A DNA stretch of 64,000 nucleotides from JBCAWW01 sp039024315 (GCA_039024315.1 JBCCQN010000014.1:1-64000), one strand, 5' to 3'. Shown: positions 26,601 through 35,333, counted from the stretch's first letter. Notes: generated by a model from the letters alone, not told the origin. A program made the numbers and translations.

Positions 26601-27101
26601 GCCGCCTTTTATGTGCTAAACGACTACTACCAAGCGGCTCCTAACAGCTACCAAGAAGGCGTAGTTCGCTACCAATTAAAAGATCTCACCGAAGGCCCTC
26701 ATCAACTTAAAATTCGTGTGTGGGATGTGGCCAATAATTTTGCGGAAGCGGAGACTAACTTTATCGTAACAACTGATCCTGTCGCCGCTCTAGAGCAAGT
26801 GCTCAATTACCCGAATCCCTTTGCTGAAGATGCGACGACTTTCTCGATCAGCCATAATTTAGATGGTAAAGAAGTACGGCTCAAGATATTGATTTCTTCG
26901 GTCAATGGGCAACTAGTTCAAGTCCTAGAGGAAGAGTTCTACGCAGTAGGCAATGTCTATAAGGGAGCCACTTGGAACGGGCAAAATGAGCAAGGTAATC
27001 CGATGGCCGCTGGTGTTTATGTTTACCATGTACTACTCGAAGATATGGAAAGCGGACAGCGTGTAGAGGCTGCGCGGCGCATGGTTTTGCTAAGGCCTTG
27101 A
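23625..27101 (+). CDS. porU: Type IX secretion sortase PorU, copy 1
   Basis: An 1158-residue gingipain-like (peptidase C25) sortase with signal peptide 1-20. The catalytic dyad is intact: His664 in NYTGHGGEFAWSNSRI and Cys698 in TATCEFGRFDNPDLRSG. After the C25 domain come beta-sandwich regions and a FlgD-Ig-like C-terminus (LNYPNPFAEDATTFSISHNL...GNPMAAGVYVY). PorU sits on the outer membrane surface, binds PorV, cuts off the T9SS sorting tail and joins cargo to the surface anchor. A second full-length copy follows immediately. Both are much alike in protein sequence over their whole length, with stretches of near-identical DNA. Confidence 0.92.
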   Translation: MRLHPQLLLLLIAVPLGLSAQNIADHSVLSQGTWYKLGIVETGLYKLDQAFLNALGINSANIDPRNIQIYGNGGGMLPQANSLAVHDDLVENAIYVAGEADGRFDAGDELVFYAEGPHQWDYDIESNQFRHQFNLYADTNYYFITVGTERGKRVSEAAAPNDSPTYTLSTSKGLAFHERDIENPIHSGRFWLGEKFDLSPERDFALYLGDLAPNGEIEIQIQLNARSDVATRFRITSGGNFLDTLNFSKVDYDNADSRNYRTRRKSFSVSPTLIGSDDSLRIQIQYEKAGSVRSEGWLDWFELVYDRELSQGAKASQTFALTQQIGPSEIAEFNLTGVSPSTKLWDITDPVDIKAIPFTLAASNLNAKLATEQYKQLLSFNSASLVPVSGVSVANQDLHGSPLVDYIIITYPGFQAEAERLAQFHEDHYQRSTLVVSPQEIYNEFSSGRPDVTALRNFIRMFYRRSAGMSPGFVCLFGDGSYNYKKHGVVAGIGEINYVPTYQSFNSWDPTKSYVSDDFYGILEEHEGIWGEGSGRLGDASVQVNTIDVAIGRLPVISLLEAEQLVDKIIRYATNPDGLGYGAWRNRILLVADHKPGERADHLEQADGYSSRINQANACINLDKIFMDNYPMEITAGKSRFPEGREALLTALDRGSLIVNYTGHGGEFAWSNSRILENSDIGNMLNTDKLPAVITATCEFGRFDNPDLRSGAELMVLEPAVGAIAMFTTVRLVFSGPNETLNRNFYNHALSYDEDKNRMPTIGEIMMKTKNETFKGGPFTNLNSRNFTLLGDPGLILNYPQLKAKVTHINGLDVQAAGVDTLRSLSRIQVSGIIEDAAGNPMPNYEGEMAVTVFDKPSRFVTRLYPVTFFWQKNRLFNGSVSVEKGAFSFEFVVPIDISYDEGLGKISLYFHNTEMDGTGCFKQLNIGGTAANAVVDNEGPQVKLFLNDHHWQDGGITGSEPYLYAEVFDESGINTAGVGIGHEITATLDEEAAFYVLNDYYQAAPNSYQEGVVRYQLKDLTEGPHQLKIRVWDVANNFAEAETNFIVTTDPVAALEQVLNYPNPFAEDATTFSISHNLDGKEVRLKILISSVNGQLVQVLEEEFYAVGNVYKGATWNGQNEQGNPMAAGVYVYHVLLEDMESGQRVEAARRMVLLRP

Positions 27102-27142
27102 GACCGTCGATAAAGATATAATCGTAACAATCCCATCTTTTT

Positions 27143-27166
27143 ACCCCTCTTTTCGAGGGGTTTTTT
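27143..27166 (+). terminator. Intrinsic terminator between the two porU genes
   Basis: CCCCTC, loop TTTTC, GAGGGG, then six T. It lies 42 bases after the stop of porU copy 1, implying that copy 2 is at least partly expressed from its own promoter. Confidence 0.85.
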
Positions 27167-27169
27167 CGT

Positions 27170-27177
27170 TACCTTTG
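27170..27177 (+). promoter_or_regulatory. Candidate -7 element upstream of porU copy 2
   Basis: TACCTTTG is a full match to TAnnTTTG directly after the terminator, about 105 bases before the start codon. No good -33 TTTG was found at the right distance; upstream is the T-rich terminator tail. Confidence 0.35.
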
Positions 27178-27282
27178 TCACCAATACTACAAATATTAAA
27201 GGGGGTAATCTTGAACTTCCCGTTTCCTTATTTGTTAGAATATCTCGCCTTGGGCGAATTTAATCTTTCCAAAGCCTGCATT

Positions 27283-30200
27283 ATGCGATACAAGCGACTG
27301 TTATTTCTGCTTTTGACAGCCTGCACATTTTCGTTGTCTGCCCAAATTGCCGAGCATTCGGTCCTCAGCCAAGGTACTTGGTACAAACTTGGTGTCGTCG
27401 AGACTGGGATGTATAAATTAGATCAAGCGTTTCTCAACTCGATTGGGATCAATACTACCGGCATCGATCCGCGTAATATTCAGATTTATGGCAATGGCGG
27501 TGGTATGCTACCTCAAGCCAATAGTGTGGCGGTACATGACGATTTGGCTGAAAATGCTATTTATGTCGAAGGTGAAAGCGATGGCAGCTTTGGGGGGGAC
27601 GATTATGTCATGTTCTATGCCGAGGGGCCTCATAAGTGGGACTATAATGTAGTCGGCGATCAGTTTCGTCATCAGTTCAATCTGTACGCTGATACCAATT
27701 ATTATTATATCACCGTAGGCGCTGGGCCAGGTAAGCGGGTTGAGGAGGCGGCTGCGCCGAACGCTTCTCCTACTTATACCCTAGGCGCTGGTAAGAGAGT
27801 AGCGTTCCGCGAACGCGATGTCGAAAACCCTCTACATTCTGGCCGCTTTTGGCTAGGAGATAAATTTGACCTCAATCTGCAGCGCGAATTTGCGATGTAT
27901 GTAGGTGATGTAGCCAGCAATGGCGAGATCAAACTGACAATGCAGTTTAACGCCCGCTCGGATGTTAATACCAACTTTAGTGTCTCTAGTGGTACGACTT
28001 TGCTCAGCTCAGCGACGCTGAGTGCAGTGGCTTATGATAATTCTGAGTCGCTTCACTATCGTACCAATCGCACGAGCTTTACGGTTGACCCTAGCTTGGT
28101 GGGGTCAGATGATTCATTGCGCATCCGCGTGCAGTTTGACAAGCGGGGTTCTATCCGTTCGGAAGGATGGCTGGATTGGTACGAACTGGAGTACGAAAGT
28201 AATTTGAGCGTTGCCGGACAGGCGGCTAAATCCTTTTCTATCGTAGAGCAGCTTGGCCCAGACGAGATCGCGGAGCTCAATTTAAGTGGGGTTAATAATA
28301 GCTATCGTCTTTGGGATATCACAGATCCAGTTGCAATAAGGGCTATCCCCTTTAGCTTATCGGGCTCTAATCTTAACGCCAAGGTGCTTACCGAAGCTCG
28401 CACCGACCTTATCGCGTTTAATAATGCTTCTTTGGTGCCTGTTTCCGTCAAGTCAGTGCCTAATCAAGACTTGCATGGCTCACCTTTGGTAGATTATATC
28501 ATTATTAGCTATCCTGGGTTCTTGGCCGAAGCTCAGCGTTTGGCTCAATTTCATGAAGATCACTATCAGCGTTCCACGCTAGTGGTAACCCCCCAAGAGA
28601 TCTACGAAGAATTTTCTAGCGGTCGTCCTGATGTTACCGCACTACGGAACTTTATCCGCATGTTTTACCGCCGTTCAGGAGGCCTATCGCCAGGATTTGT
28701 CTGTATGTTTGGCGATGGTACTTTTAATCACAAAAAGATAAATGTATTGGCTGAGGTTGGGGAGATCAATTTTGTCCCTACTTACCAAAGCTGCAATTCA
28801 TGGGATCCTACGGATTCTTATGTGAGTGATGATTATTTCGTATTGCTCGAAGACAATGAAGGCGCTTGGGGCGAAGGTTGTGGGCGTGATGGCGACGATG
28901 CGATTGAAATCAATACGATAGATGTTCCGATTGGGCGTATTCCCGTAATCAGTTTGGAGGAAGCAACTCAGATGGTTGACAAAATCATCAATTACGCTAC
29001 TAATCCTGACGGACAAGGTTTTGGTAATTGGCGTAATCGAGTCTTACTTGTCGCTGACCACAAAGAAGGAGAAGGTAGTACTCACGTGCGGCAAGCAGAT
29101 GGTTATACCAGCTTTATCAACAGCTCAGACCCTTGTATCAATGTTGATAAGGTGTACATGGACAATTATCCGCTGGAGATTACGGCTGGTAAATCACGCT
29201 TTCCGGAAGGTCGCGAAGCTTTGTTGACTGCTTTGGATCGCGGTAGCCTGATCGTAAACTATACGGGGCATGGCGGCGAGTTTGCTTGGTCCAACTCTCG
29301 TATCTTTGAAAATAGCGATATCGGTAATCTGGATAACAAAAATCGACTACCCGTAGTCGTTACGGCCACCTGTGAATTTGGCCGTTATGATAATCCTGAT
29401 TTGCGCTCTGGAGCAGAATTGATGCTGTTAGCACCAGATGCGGGCGCAATTGGGCTCTTTACGACGGTCCGTTTGGTGTATTCTTCGCCTAATGAAACCC
29501 TCAATCGTAATTTCTATCGCCAAGTTTTCACCTTTGATTCTACCAAAAATCGCATGCCGACACTTGGTGAGGTGATGATGCGGACAAAAAATGCAACTTT
29601 TAAGAGTGGTAGTTTTAGTAACCTCAACTCTCGCAACTTTACATTGATGGGAGATCCTGGTTTGATTTTGAATTATCCTGAGCTTAAAGCGCGGATTACC
29701 GAAATCAATAATCAACCCATACAAGCTGGGCAGATAGATACGTTACAGTCTTTGGCTAAGGTTAGCATCCGTGGAATTGTAGAAGATGCCAATGGCAATC
29801 CGATGACCAATTATAATGGTGATATGGACGTAACCGTATTTGATAAACCAAGTCGCTTTGTTACTCGACTATCGAATTTTAACTTTTTCTGGCAGAAAAA
29901 TCGCCTTTTCAATGGCAAAGTAACGGTAGAAAACGGGGCATTTTTCTTTGAGTTTGTCGTGCCGATTGATATCTCTTATGAAAACGGTAAGGGTAAGATT
30001 AGTCTCTACTTTAACAATGGCCAACAAGACGGTACGGGTTGCTACAGCGACCTATTTATTGGAGGCACGGACCCTGATGCTGCAGCGGATACCCAAGGAC
30101 CTGACGTCAATTTGTATATGAATGACAATCGTTGGCGGGATGGTGGCGTTACCGGAACGGACCCTTACCTATACGCGGAGGTTTTTGACCAAAATGGTAT

Positions 30201-30756
30201 CAATACTGCAGGCGTAGGGATTGGACACGAGATCACGGCTGTGATGGACGATGAGGCCGGAGAGCTGTACTTGCTCAATGATTATTATCAATCAGAGCCC
30301 AATAGTTACCAAAGAGGTACTGTCCGCTATCAACTCAAAGACTTAGCGGAAGGTCCACATAGTCTAAAAATAAGGGTATGGGATGTTGCTAATAACTTCG
30401 CTGAAGATGAAACGAATTTTATCGTTACCAGCGATCCAGTAGCCGTGCTCGATCAGGTGATGAACTATCCTAATCCCTTCGGGGAAGAGCCTACGACCTT
30501 TTTGGTGAGCCACAACCTAGACGGCAAAGATGTAAAGCTAAAAATCGTGGTTTCAAGCCTCAATGGACAGATAGTCAAAGTCTTAGAGGATGAGTTCTAT
30601 GCAGTAGGTAACGTATATGAAGGTGCCACTTGGGATGGGAAAAGTGCAAATGGAAATCCCCTTGCCAACGGAATGTATATTTACCGCGTTTTGATAGAAG
30701 ATGTGGAAAGCGGTCGCACCGTAGAGGCTGCCAACCGCCTAGTACTATTGCGATAA
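27283..30756 (+). CDS. porU: Type IX secretion sortase PorU, copy 2
   Basis: A 1157-residue paralogue of the preceding sortase with the same architecture: signal peptide (ending LSAQ), C25 domain with His663 (YTGHGGEFAW) and Cys697 (TATCEFGRYDNP), and the FlgD-Ig-like tail. The start chosen is MRYKRLLFLLL, which gives a clean signal peptide; a frame open 36 codons further upstream runs through promoter-like DNA. Both catalytic residues are kept in both copies, so neither is an obvious pseudogene. Copy 2 sits next to porV, the place porU holds in most Bacteroidota, so it may be the original and copy 1 the duplicate. Codon use differs visibly between the copies. Confidence 0.9.
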   Translation: MRYKRLLFLLLTACTFSLSAQIAEHSVLSQGTWYKLGVVETGMYKLDQAFLNSIGINTTGIDPRNIQIYGNGGGMLPQANSVAVHDDLAENAIYVEGESDGSFGGDDYVMFYAEGPHKWDYNVVGDQFRHQFNLYADTNYYYITVGAGPGKRVEEAAAPNASPTYTLGAGKRVAFRERDVENPLHSGRFWLGDKFDLNLQREFAMYVGDVASNGEIKLTMQFNARSDVNTNFSVSSGTTLLSSATLSAVAYDNSESLHYRTNRTSFTVDPSLVGSDDSLRIRVQFDKRGSIRSEGWLDWYELEYESNLSVAGQAAKSFSIVEQLGPDEIAELNLSGVNNSYRLWDITDPVAIRAIPFSLSGSNLNAKVLTEARTDLIAFNNASLVPVSVKSVPNQDLHGSPLVDYIIISYPGFLAEAQRLAQFHEDHYQRSTLVVTPQEIYEEFSSGRPDVTALRNFIRMFYRRSGGLSPGFVCMFGDGTFNHKKINVLAEVGEINFVPTYQSCNSWDPTDSYVSDDYFVLLEDNEGAWGEGCGRDGDDAIEINTIDVPIGRIPVISLEEATQMVDKIINYATNPDGQGFGNWRNRVLLVADHKEGEGSTHVRQADGYTSFINSSDPCINVDKVYMDNYPLEITAGKSRFPEGREALLTALDRGSLIVNYTGHGGEFAWSNSRIFENSDIGNLDNKNRLPVVVTATCEFGRYDNPDLRSGAELMLLAPDAGAIGLFTTVRLVYSSPNETLNRNFYRQVFTFDSTKNRMPTLGEVMMRTKNATFKSGSFSNLNSRNFTLMGDPGLILNYPELKARITEINNQPIQAGQIDTLQSLAKVSIRGIVEDANGNPMTNYNGDMDVTVFDKPSRFVTRLSNFNFFWQKNRLFNGKVTVENGAFFFEFVVPIDISYENGKGKISLYFNNGQQDGTGCYSDLFIGGTDPDAAADTQGPDVNLYMNDNRWRDGGVTGTDPYLYAEVFDQNGINTAGVGIGHEITAVMDDEAGELYLLNDYYQSEPNSYQRGTVRYQLKDLAEGPHSLKIRVWDVANNFAEDETNFIVTSDPVAVLDQVMNYPNPFGEEPTTFLVSHNLDGKDVKLKIVVSSLNGQIVKVLEDEFYAVGNVYEGATWDGKSANGNPLANGMYIYRVLIEDVESGRTVEAANRLVLLR

Positions 30757-30779
30757 ATTCACGAAAAGGATTATATTTG
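30748..30779 (+). promoter_or_regulatory. Candidate promoter for porV
   Basis: TATATTTG at 30772-30779 matches the -7 consensus in full, with a TTG at 30748-30750, 21 bases upstream. It lies about 160 bases before the porV start, leaving a long leader. Confidence 0.35.
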
Positions 30780-30937
30780 TCAGCTATAGAAGGTAAGGTT
30801 GGTAAAGAATTAGATTCTGAATCAATCTGTAAAATTTTCAACTTTGCATTATATACACACTAGAAATATTTCTCGCCTATGAGCTAATGCTACACTAACA
30901 AAATCTCTTTTACTATCAATTAAGGTAGCACATTAGT

Positions 30938-32083
30938 ATGATGAGGAAAGCAATCTTTATAGCAAGCTGTCTAAGCTTTCTACTCGCCGCTCCCTCTGTC
31001 CTAAAGGGACAAGGGGCCGTAGCCGGTACAGAAGGTACTAAGACTATTACTACTGCAGTTCCATTTCTATCTATCGGTCCAGATTCTCGCCACGGCGGTA
31101 TGGGCGAAGTAGGAGTTGCGATCGCAGACGACGCCAACGCCATGCACTGGAACCCTTCTGCATTGGCATTTATGGACAAGCGCATGGGCTTCGCCATGTC
31201 TTATTCCCCTTGGCTACGTGCCTTGGGTATCCCTGACATCAATTTGATGTATCTCTCTGGCTACTACAATACTGGCAACGCCGGGGTAGTCGGAGCTTCT
31301 CTACGTTATTTCTCTTTGGGTCAGATCGACTTCACGGACGGTCTTGGTCAGCCAATTGGTAGTGCTAAACCCAATGAGTTTGCCCTTGACGTAGGATACG
31401 CCCTTAAAATCTCTGAGGTGCTTTCTGGAGCAGTAACCCTACGTTATTTCCACTCAGAACTTTCTTCCAATGGTAACATTGCGGGTGGTCGTCCTGTAAA
31501 CTCAGTTGCAGGTGATATTTCCTTTAGTTACAAGAAAGACTTCCGCATCAGTGGGGTGTCTGACCTTCCTGTCAACTTTAGTTCAGGTATCAATATCTCT
31601 AATATTGGTCCTAAGGTTTCTTATACAGCGGCTACTGCCGAACGCGACTTCATCCCTACTAACTTGAAATTGGGTTATGCCTTTAAGTTTTACTTGGATG
31701 ATTACAATAGCGTAACGCTTTCTCATGACATCAACAAATTGATGGTTCCATCTGAAGGTGGTCGTTCTGATAAGCCATTATTGACCGGTGTATTTGGTAG
31801 CTTTAGTGATTCGCCAGACGGATTTAGTGGTGAATTTAGCGAGTTGAATACTCAGGTAGGTTTTGAGTATTGGTATCGTGATTTGTTCGCGGCTCGATTA
31901 GGATTCTTCTATGAGCCACCAGCATACGGCAACCGTCGCTTTATCACGCTTGGAGCGGGGATCAAATACAATGTATTTGGTTTGAACTTCTCTTATTTAG
32001 CGCCATTGGCCCAAAACCACCCGCTGCAAAATACGCTGCGCTTTACTCTTACCTACGATTTTGATTCGGCAGGTAACGAATAA
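30938..32083 (+). CDS. porV: Type IX secretion outer membrane protein PorV
   Basis: A 381-residue FadL-like barrel protein. Signal peptide at 1-24, then the PorV hallmark PFLSIGPDSRHGGMGEVGVAIADDANAMHWNPSALAF, repeated amphipathic strands and a final strand TLRFTLTYDFDSAG. PorV shuttles cargo from the translocon to the PorU attachment complex by gripping the sorting domain. Its place right after porU agrees with this. Two adjacent ATG codons are possible starts (30938 or 30941). A good terminator follows. Confidence 0.93.
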   Translation: MMRKAIFIASCLSFLLAAPSVLKGQGAVAGTEGTKTITTAVPFLSIGPDSRHGGMGEVGVAIADDANAMHWNPSALAFMDKRMGFAMSYSPWLRALGIPDINLMYLSGYYNTGNAGVVGASLRYFSLGQIDFTDGLGQPIGSAKPNEFALDVGYALKISEVLSGAVTLRYFHSELSSNGNIAGGRPVNSVAGDISFSYKKDFRISGVSDLPVNFSSGINISNIGPKVSYTAATAERDFIPTNLKLGYAFKFYLDDYNSVTLSHDINKLMVPSEGGRSDKPLLTGVFGSFSDSPDGFSGEFSELNTQVGFEYWYRDLFAARLGFFYEPPAYGNRRFITLGAGIKYNVFGLNFSYLAPLAQNHPLQNTLRFTLTYDFDSAGNE

Positions 32084-32112
32084 TTCGGACTTACTACATC
32101 TAAATATCTGGG

Positions 32113-32149
32113 AGAGGGTTGCTCAATTGAGTGATCCTCTTTCCTTTTT
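32113..32149 (+). terminator. Terminator after porV
   Basis: AGAGG(GTTG)CTCAA and TTGAG(TGAT)CCTCT can pair over 14 positions with G-U wobbles, followed by TTCCTTTTT. It begins 30 bases after the porV stop. Confidence 0.65.
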
Positions 32150-32283
32150 GCAGCGTCTATTTATGCGATTTTGCAAACGCTTTTGATTTTAATCCATTGT
32201 TTCTCACTCAAATAGCGGGAAACTTTTGTAGATGTGAAGCGGATTTCGTTTTTTTGCAAACCAGAATTAATTCACCCGTTATT

Positions 32284-32967
32284 ATGGCGAAAGTAAAGGA
32301 CCAATCCTTAGAAGAAGAGGTTATCGTAGAAGAAGTAGAAGGGAAGGCTTCGATAAATGATTTTATTACCCAAAACCAAAATCTACTCATTGTCGCAGGA
32401 CTGATTGTCTTGGCGGTAGTGGCTGGTTTGGTATATATGTTTTCTAACCAAGGCGCAGCCAACGAACAGGCCAATGCCGATATGTTCAAGGCGATCTACT
32501 ACTTTGAGCAAGACTCTATGCAGAAGGCCCTTAATGGCGATGGCGTAAACTATGGTTTCCTAGACGTAATCGATGATCATAGTGGTACTGCCACTGCCAA
32601 CGCTGCCAAATACTATGCTGGCGTCGCTTACCTAAAGCTTGGTCAGACCAATGAAGGTCTCGATATGTTAGAGTCTGTCTCCACAGGCAACAATACCTTG
32701 GGTATGTCAACTTACATCGCGCTGGGCTTTGCCTATGAGGATGTGGGAGACTATGGCAAAGCAGCTAGTAATTTTGAAAAAGCTGCGACAACTCCTGCCG
32801 AGTCTGAAAATAATACGCCACAGTTTCTCCAAAAGGCAGGAGAAAATTACGAAGCCAATGGCGATCTCGCCAAAGCGCGCAAGCTTTATCAAAAGATCAA
32901 GGATGAATATCCCAATAGCCCACAAGGCACCCAAATCGATAAATACCTCGGTCGCGTAGCAGAATAA
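32284..32967 (+). CDS. Membrane-anchored TPR protein (YfgM-like)
   Basis: 227 residues beginning MAKVKDQSLEEEVIVEEVEG. A short acidic cytoplasmic segment, one membrane helix at about 36-57 (LLIVAGLIVLAVVAGLVYMF), then a periplasmic tetratricopeptide region with units such as YYAGVAYLKLGQTNEGLDML and LQKAGENYEANGDLAKARKLY. The layout is that of YfgM/Bacteroidota ancillary SecYEG-like TPR proteins. In-frame codons reach back to 32131, but the strong domain start and typical acidic N-terminus favour ATG 32284. Its stop overlaps the ribH start (TAATG), so the two genes are translationally coupled, an arrangement common in Bacteroidota. Confidence 0.8.
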   Translation: MAKVKDQSLEEEVIVEEVEGKASINDFITQNQNLLIVAGLIVLAVVAGLVYMFSNQGAANEQANADMFKAIYYFEQDSMQKALNGDGVNYGFLDVIDDHSGTATANAAKYYAGVAYLKLGQTNEGLDMLESVSTGNNTLGMSTYIALGFAYEDVGDYGKAASNFEKAATTPAESENNTPQFLQKAGENYEANGDLAKARKLYQKIKDEYPNSPQGTQIDKYLGRVAE

Positions 32968-33452
32968 TGAGCAAAGGACACGACCTTTCAGGCATTCGAT
33001 ATACTGCTGGGCAGCCACATCAGCAAGATCAAGTGGCTATAATTGTCAGCAAATGGAACTCCGAAATAACCGAGGCACTCAAAATGGGTGCCCTTTCGGT
33101 TTTAAAGGAGGCAGGTGTCGCAGATATCCAAGTCCATTACGTGCCAGGATCATATGAACTGACCACTGGGGCCGATCTACTTTTGACCCATCACTCTGAA
33201 TTGGATGGCGTCATCTGCTTAGGCTGTGTGATTCAAGGAGAGACTCGCCACTTTGACTTTATTTGCGATGCGGTCGCCAATGGCATCACCAACGTGAGCC
33301 TCAAGAACCATAAGCCCGTGATCTTTGGCGTGCTTACGCCAGATACCCAACAGCAAGCAGCAGATCGCGCTGGTGGTAAATACGGCAATAAGGGGGAGGA
33401 GGCCGCCGTGGCTTTGCTCGAAATGATCGATCTACGTAGAGCGATTGTGTGA
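32967..33452 (+). CDS. ribH: 6,7-dimethyl-8-ribityllumazine synthase
   Basis: A 161-residue enzyme of normal length for the penultimate step of riboflavin synthesis, joining the 5-amino-6-ribitylaminouracil and dihydroxybutanone phosphate substrates. Visible motifs: VSKWNSEITEAL, YVPGSYELT (substrate loop), LGCVIQGETRHFDFICD with the catalytic histidine, and GVLTPDTQQQAADRAGGKYGNKGEEAA for phosphate binding. It usually forms pentamers or a 60-mer capsid. It starts on the A of the upstream stop codon; its last 21 bases overlap the convergent TIGR03643 gene. Confidence 0.95.
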   Translation: MSKGHDLSGIRYTAGQPHQQDQVAIIVSKWNSEITEALKMGALSVLKEAGVADIQVHYVPGSYELTTGADLLLTHHSELDGVICLGCVIQGETRHFDFICDAVANGITNVSLKNHKPVIFGVLTPDTQQQAADRAGGKYGNKGEEAAVALLEMIDLRRAIV

Positions 33453-33716
33453 GATATCCTTCTGACGACTAGCTTTAAATCTTTTAACCCCTTCGCCCCT
33501 TTTGGAGGCGTGCTTCGTGCTACGCCCTTGCACTCTCTTGCGCCACATCCGCCAAGAAGATGGCTTCATTTCTCGACGCATCAATCTGATGACCTGCCCC
33601 TCACTAATGCCAAACTGTAATTCGATGGCGTCAAAGGTGGTGCGATCTTCCCAAGCCATCTCTACGATACGGTCAATATCTTTTTCATCCAGGTGTTCAA
33701 ACTCGTCTTTTGCCAT
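33432..33716 (-). CDS. TIGR03643 family small basic protein
   Basis: 94 residues. The core IDRIVEMAWEDRTTFDAIELQFGISEGQVIRLMRREMKPSSWRMWRKRVQGRSTKH is the family signature (formerly DUF2805): a short helix-turn-helix-like unit followed by a WRMWRKR block. The basic tail continues to residue 94. The family is found in Bacteroidota and Proteobacteria and is presumed to bind nucleic acid; its function is unknown. Its 3' end overlaps ribH by 21 bases tail to tail, suggesting possible antisense interference between the two messages. Confidence 0.85.
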   Translation of the reverse strand: MAKDEFEHLDEKDIDRIVEMAWEDRTTFDAIELQFGISEGQVIRLMRREMKPSSWRMWRKRVQGRSTKHASKRGEGVKRFKASRQKDISHNRST

Positions 33717-34084
33717 ATCCTCTTTGAGTATTAAGTAGAAAGTATCCCGAAAGCTTTCGGGAGTATAGAGAAAGAAGCCTTACTGAACCATATTAATCTA
33801 TTTTCCTAGGTCTAAATACTGAGTACTAGTTTCTAAGTACTATGAAGTATTGAGACGCTAAAAATTTAGGCCATAGGAGTTAGTAAGGCCATCTTACTTT
33901 TACTTTTTGTCTAACTAATGTAGCAGGGGATTGTTGTTGTAATCATGTATAGTGATTCGCTCCTTCTTACTGATTACTTTTGCTGGTAATTAGTACAAAG
34001 TATTTTGGATAGAGAAAATAGCTTCTAGAAGCTTGGAGGTAAAGGTCTTTCTACTTTATACTATTGTCTTAATACTCAAAAAAA
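33717..34084. repeat. AT-rich intergenic region, repeat family copy A
   Basis: 368 bases with no gene. It contains the perfect 18-base palindrome TCCCGAAAGCTTTCGGGA (33745-33762), then TTTTCCTAGGTCTAAATACT (about 33802-33821), the inverse of a segment at 40033-40053, and many TACTNAGTACT-like pieces. The same set of pieces is found at 40.0-40.2 kb and 46.1-46.26 kb. Confidence 0.6.
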
Positions 34085-35314
34085 ATGCTTGATCTCTCCC
34101 TTGTGCGTCAACACTTTCCCGGTCTCAATAGTGATTGGGCCTTTATGGATAATGCGGGCGGTTCCTTCGTTGCGAAACCCATTGCAGACCGCATCCATGA
34201 GTTTTTGCTCAGTTCTCCAGTTCAGCATGGTGCCTCTTATCCTTTATCACGACTAGCCGTCGAACGCGTGGCTCAGGGCTCTGAAGCCATGATGCGTTAT
34301 GTCAATGCGCAACATCCCGAGGAAATCGTCATGGGGGGATCGACTAGCCTGCTGATTCGTATTCTTTCTCTATGCATCAGCCAAGCTTGGAAAGCCGGCG
34401 ACGAAATTATCGTTAGCCATAGCGATCATGAAGCCAATGTATCCCCTTGGATGGACTTAGAAAAAGCAGGCATCAAAGTTCACATCTGGAAAACCCATCC
34501 CGATAGCCTACGTTTTGAGCTAGATGAGTTGGGCAAACTTATGAATGAGCGTACCAAATTGGTAGCTATCACGCATACCTCTAATATCCTCGGAACCCTC
34601 AATCCCATTCGTGAATACGCAGATTATGTGCATGCCAGAGGCGCCTTGATTTGTGTCGATGGTGTGGCCCATACGCCGCACCGCTTGGTGGATGTGCAGG
34701 CCTTAGAGGTTGATTTTTACATCTTTAGCTTTTACAAAGTTTACGGGCCTCATTATGCCCTCATGTATGGGCGTAAAGAGCTGCTATTAGAGATGGACGG
34801 GATCAATCATTACTTTATTACGGGCCCTGATTCTCCCTATAAATTTCAGCCTGGCAATGTCAACTTTGAGTTTGCCTACGGCATGCTAGGACTAGTAGAT
34901 TATTTAGATAGTTTGTATGAGGGGCATTTTCCTGCGGAGAACGATCAGTCGGAGCGCGAGCGCTGGCAAAAAATGTTTGACCTAATATCAGCCCATGAAG
35001 AAGCGCTCGCACAGCCGGTAGTGGACTTGCTCAATGCTCATCCTCAAGCACGCATTATCGGTGAAGCCAGCGCAGACGCCCAACTAAGAGTACCAACCAT
35101 TGCCTTTGCCCATGAAGCCCTTGATAGTAAAACTATCGTCGATCAAGTGGACAAGCATAAAATTGCCATTCGCTACGGAGACTTTTATGCCAAAAAGTTG
35201 ATCCATGATCTCGGGCTAGCAGCCCAAAATGGGGTAGTCAGAGTCAGTATGGTGCATTATAATACCCTTGAAGAAGCCAATCGTCTGGTGGAGGTACTGG
35301 ACGGTATCCTCTAA
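34085..35314 (+). CDS. Class V aminotransferase, cysteine desulfurase-like (TIGR01976 type)
   Basis: A 409-residue fold-type I PLP enzyme. Family marks: FMDNAGGSFVAKPI, VMGGSTSLLIRIL, HSDHEANVSPW (stacking His), ITHTSNILGTLNPI, ICVDGVAHTPHR (PLP Asp) and the Schiff-base Lys218 in FYKVYGPHYALMYG. The KVYGPH loop and short C-terminal region without a mobile catalytic cysteine loop fit the VC1184/TIGR01976 group, whose true substrate is not established. It is first of a four-gene run with a lipoprotein, queA and folD, which look metabolically unrelated. Confidence 0.85.
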   Translation: MLDLSLVRQHFPGLNSDWAFMDNAGGSFVAKPIADRIHEFLLSSPVQHGASYPLSRLAVERVAQGSEAMMRYVNAQHPEEIVMGGSTSLLIRILSLCISQAWKAGDEIIVSHSDHEANVSPWMDLEKAGIKVHIWKTHPDSLRFELDELGKLMNERTKLVAITHTSNILGTLNPIREYADYVHARGALICVDGVAHTPHRLVDVQALEVDFYIFSFYKVYGPHYALMYGRKELLLEMDGINHYFITGPDSPYKFQPGNVNFEFAYGMLGLVDYLDSLYEGHFPAENDQSERERWQKMFDLISAHEEALAQPVVDLLNAHPQARIIGEASADAQLRVPTIAFAHEALDSKTIVDQVDKHKIAIRYGDFYAKKLIHDLGLAAQNGVVRVSMVHYNTLEEANRLVEVLDGIL

Positions 35315-35333
35315 GAATGAGTATTTTTGCCTT

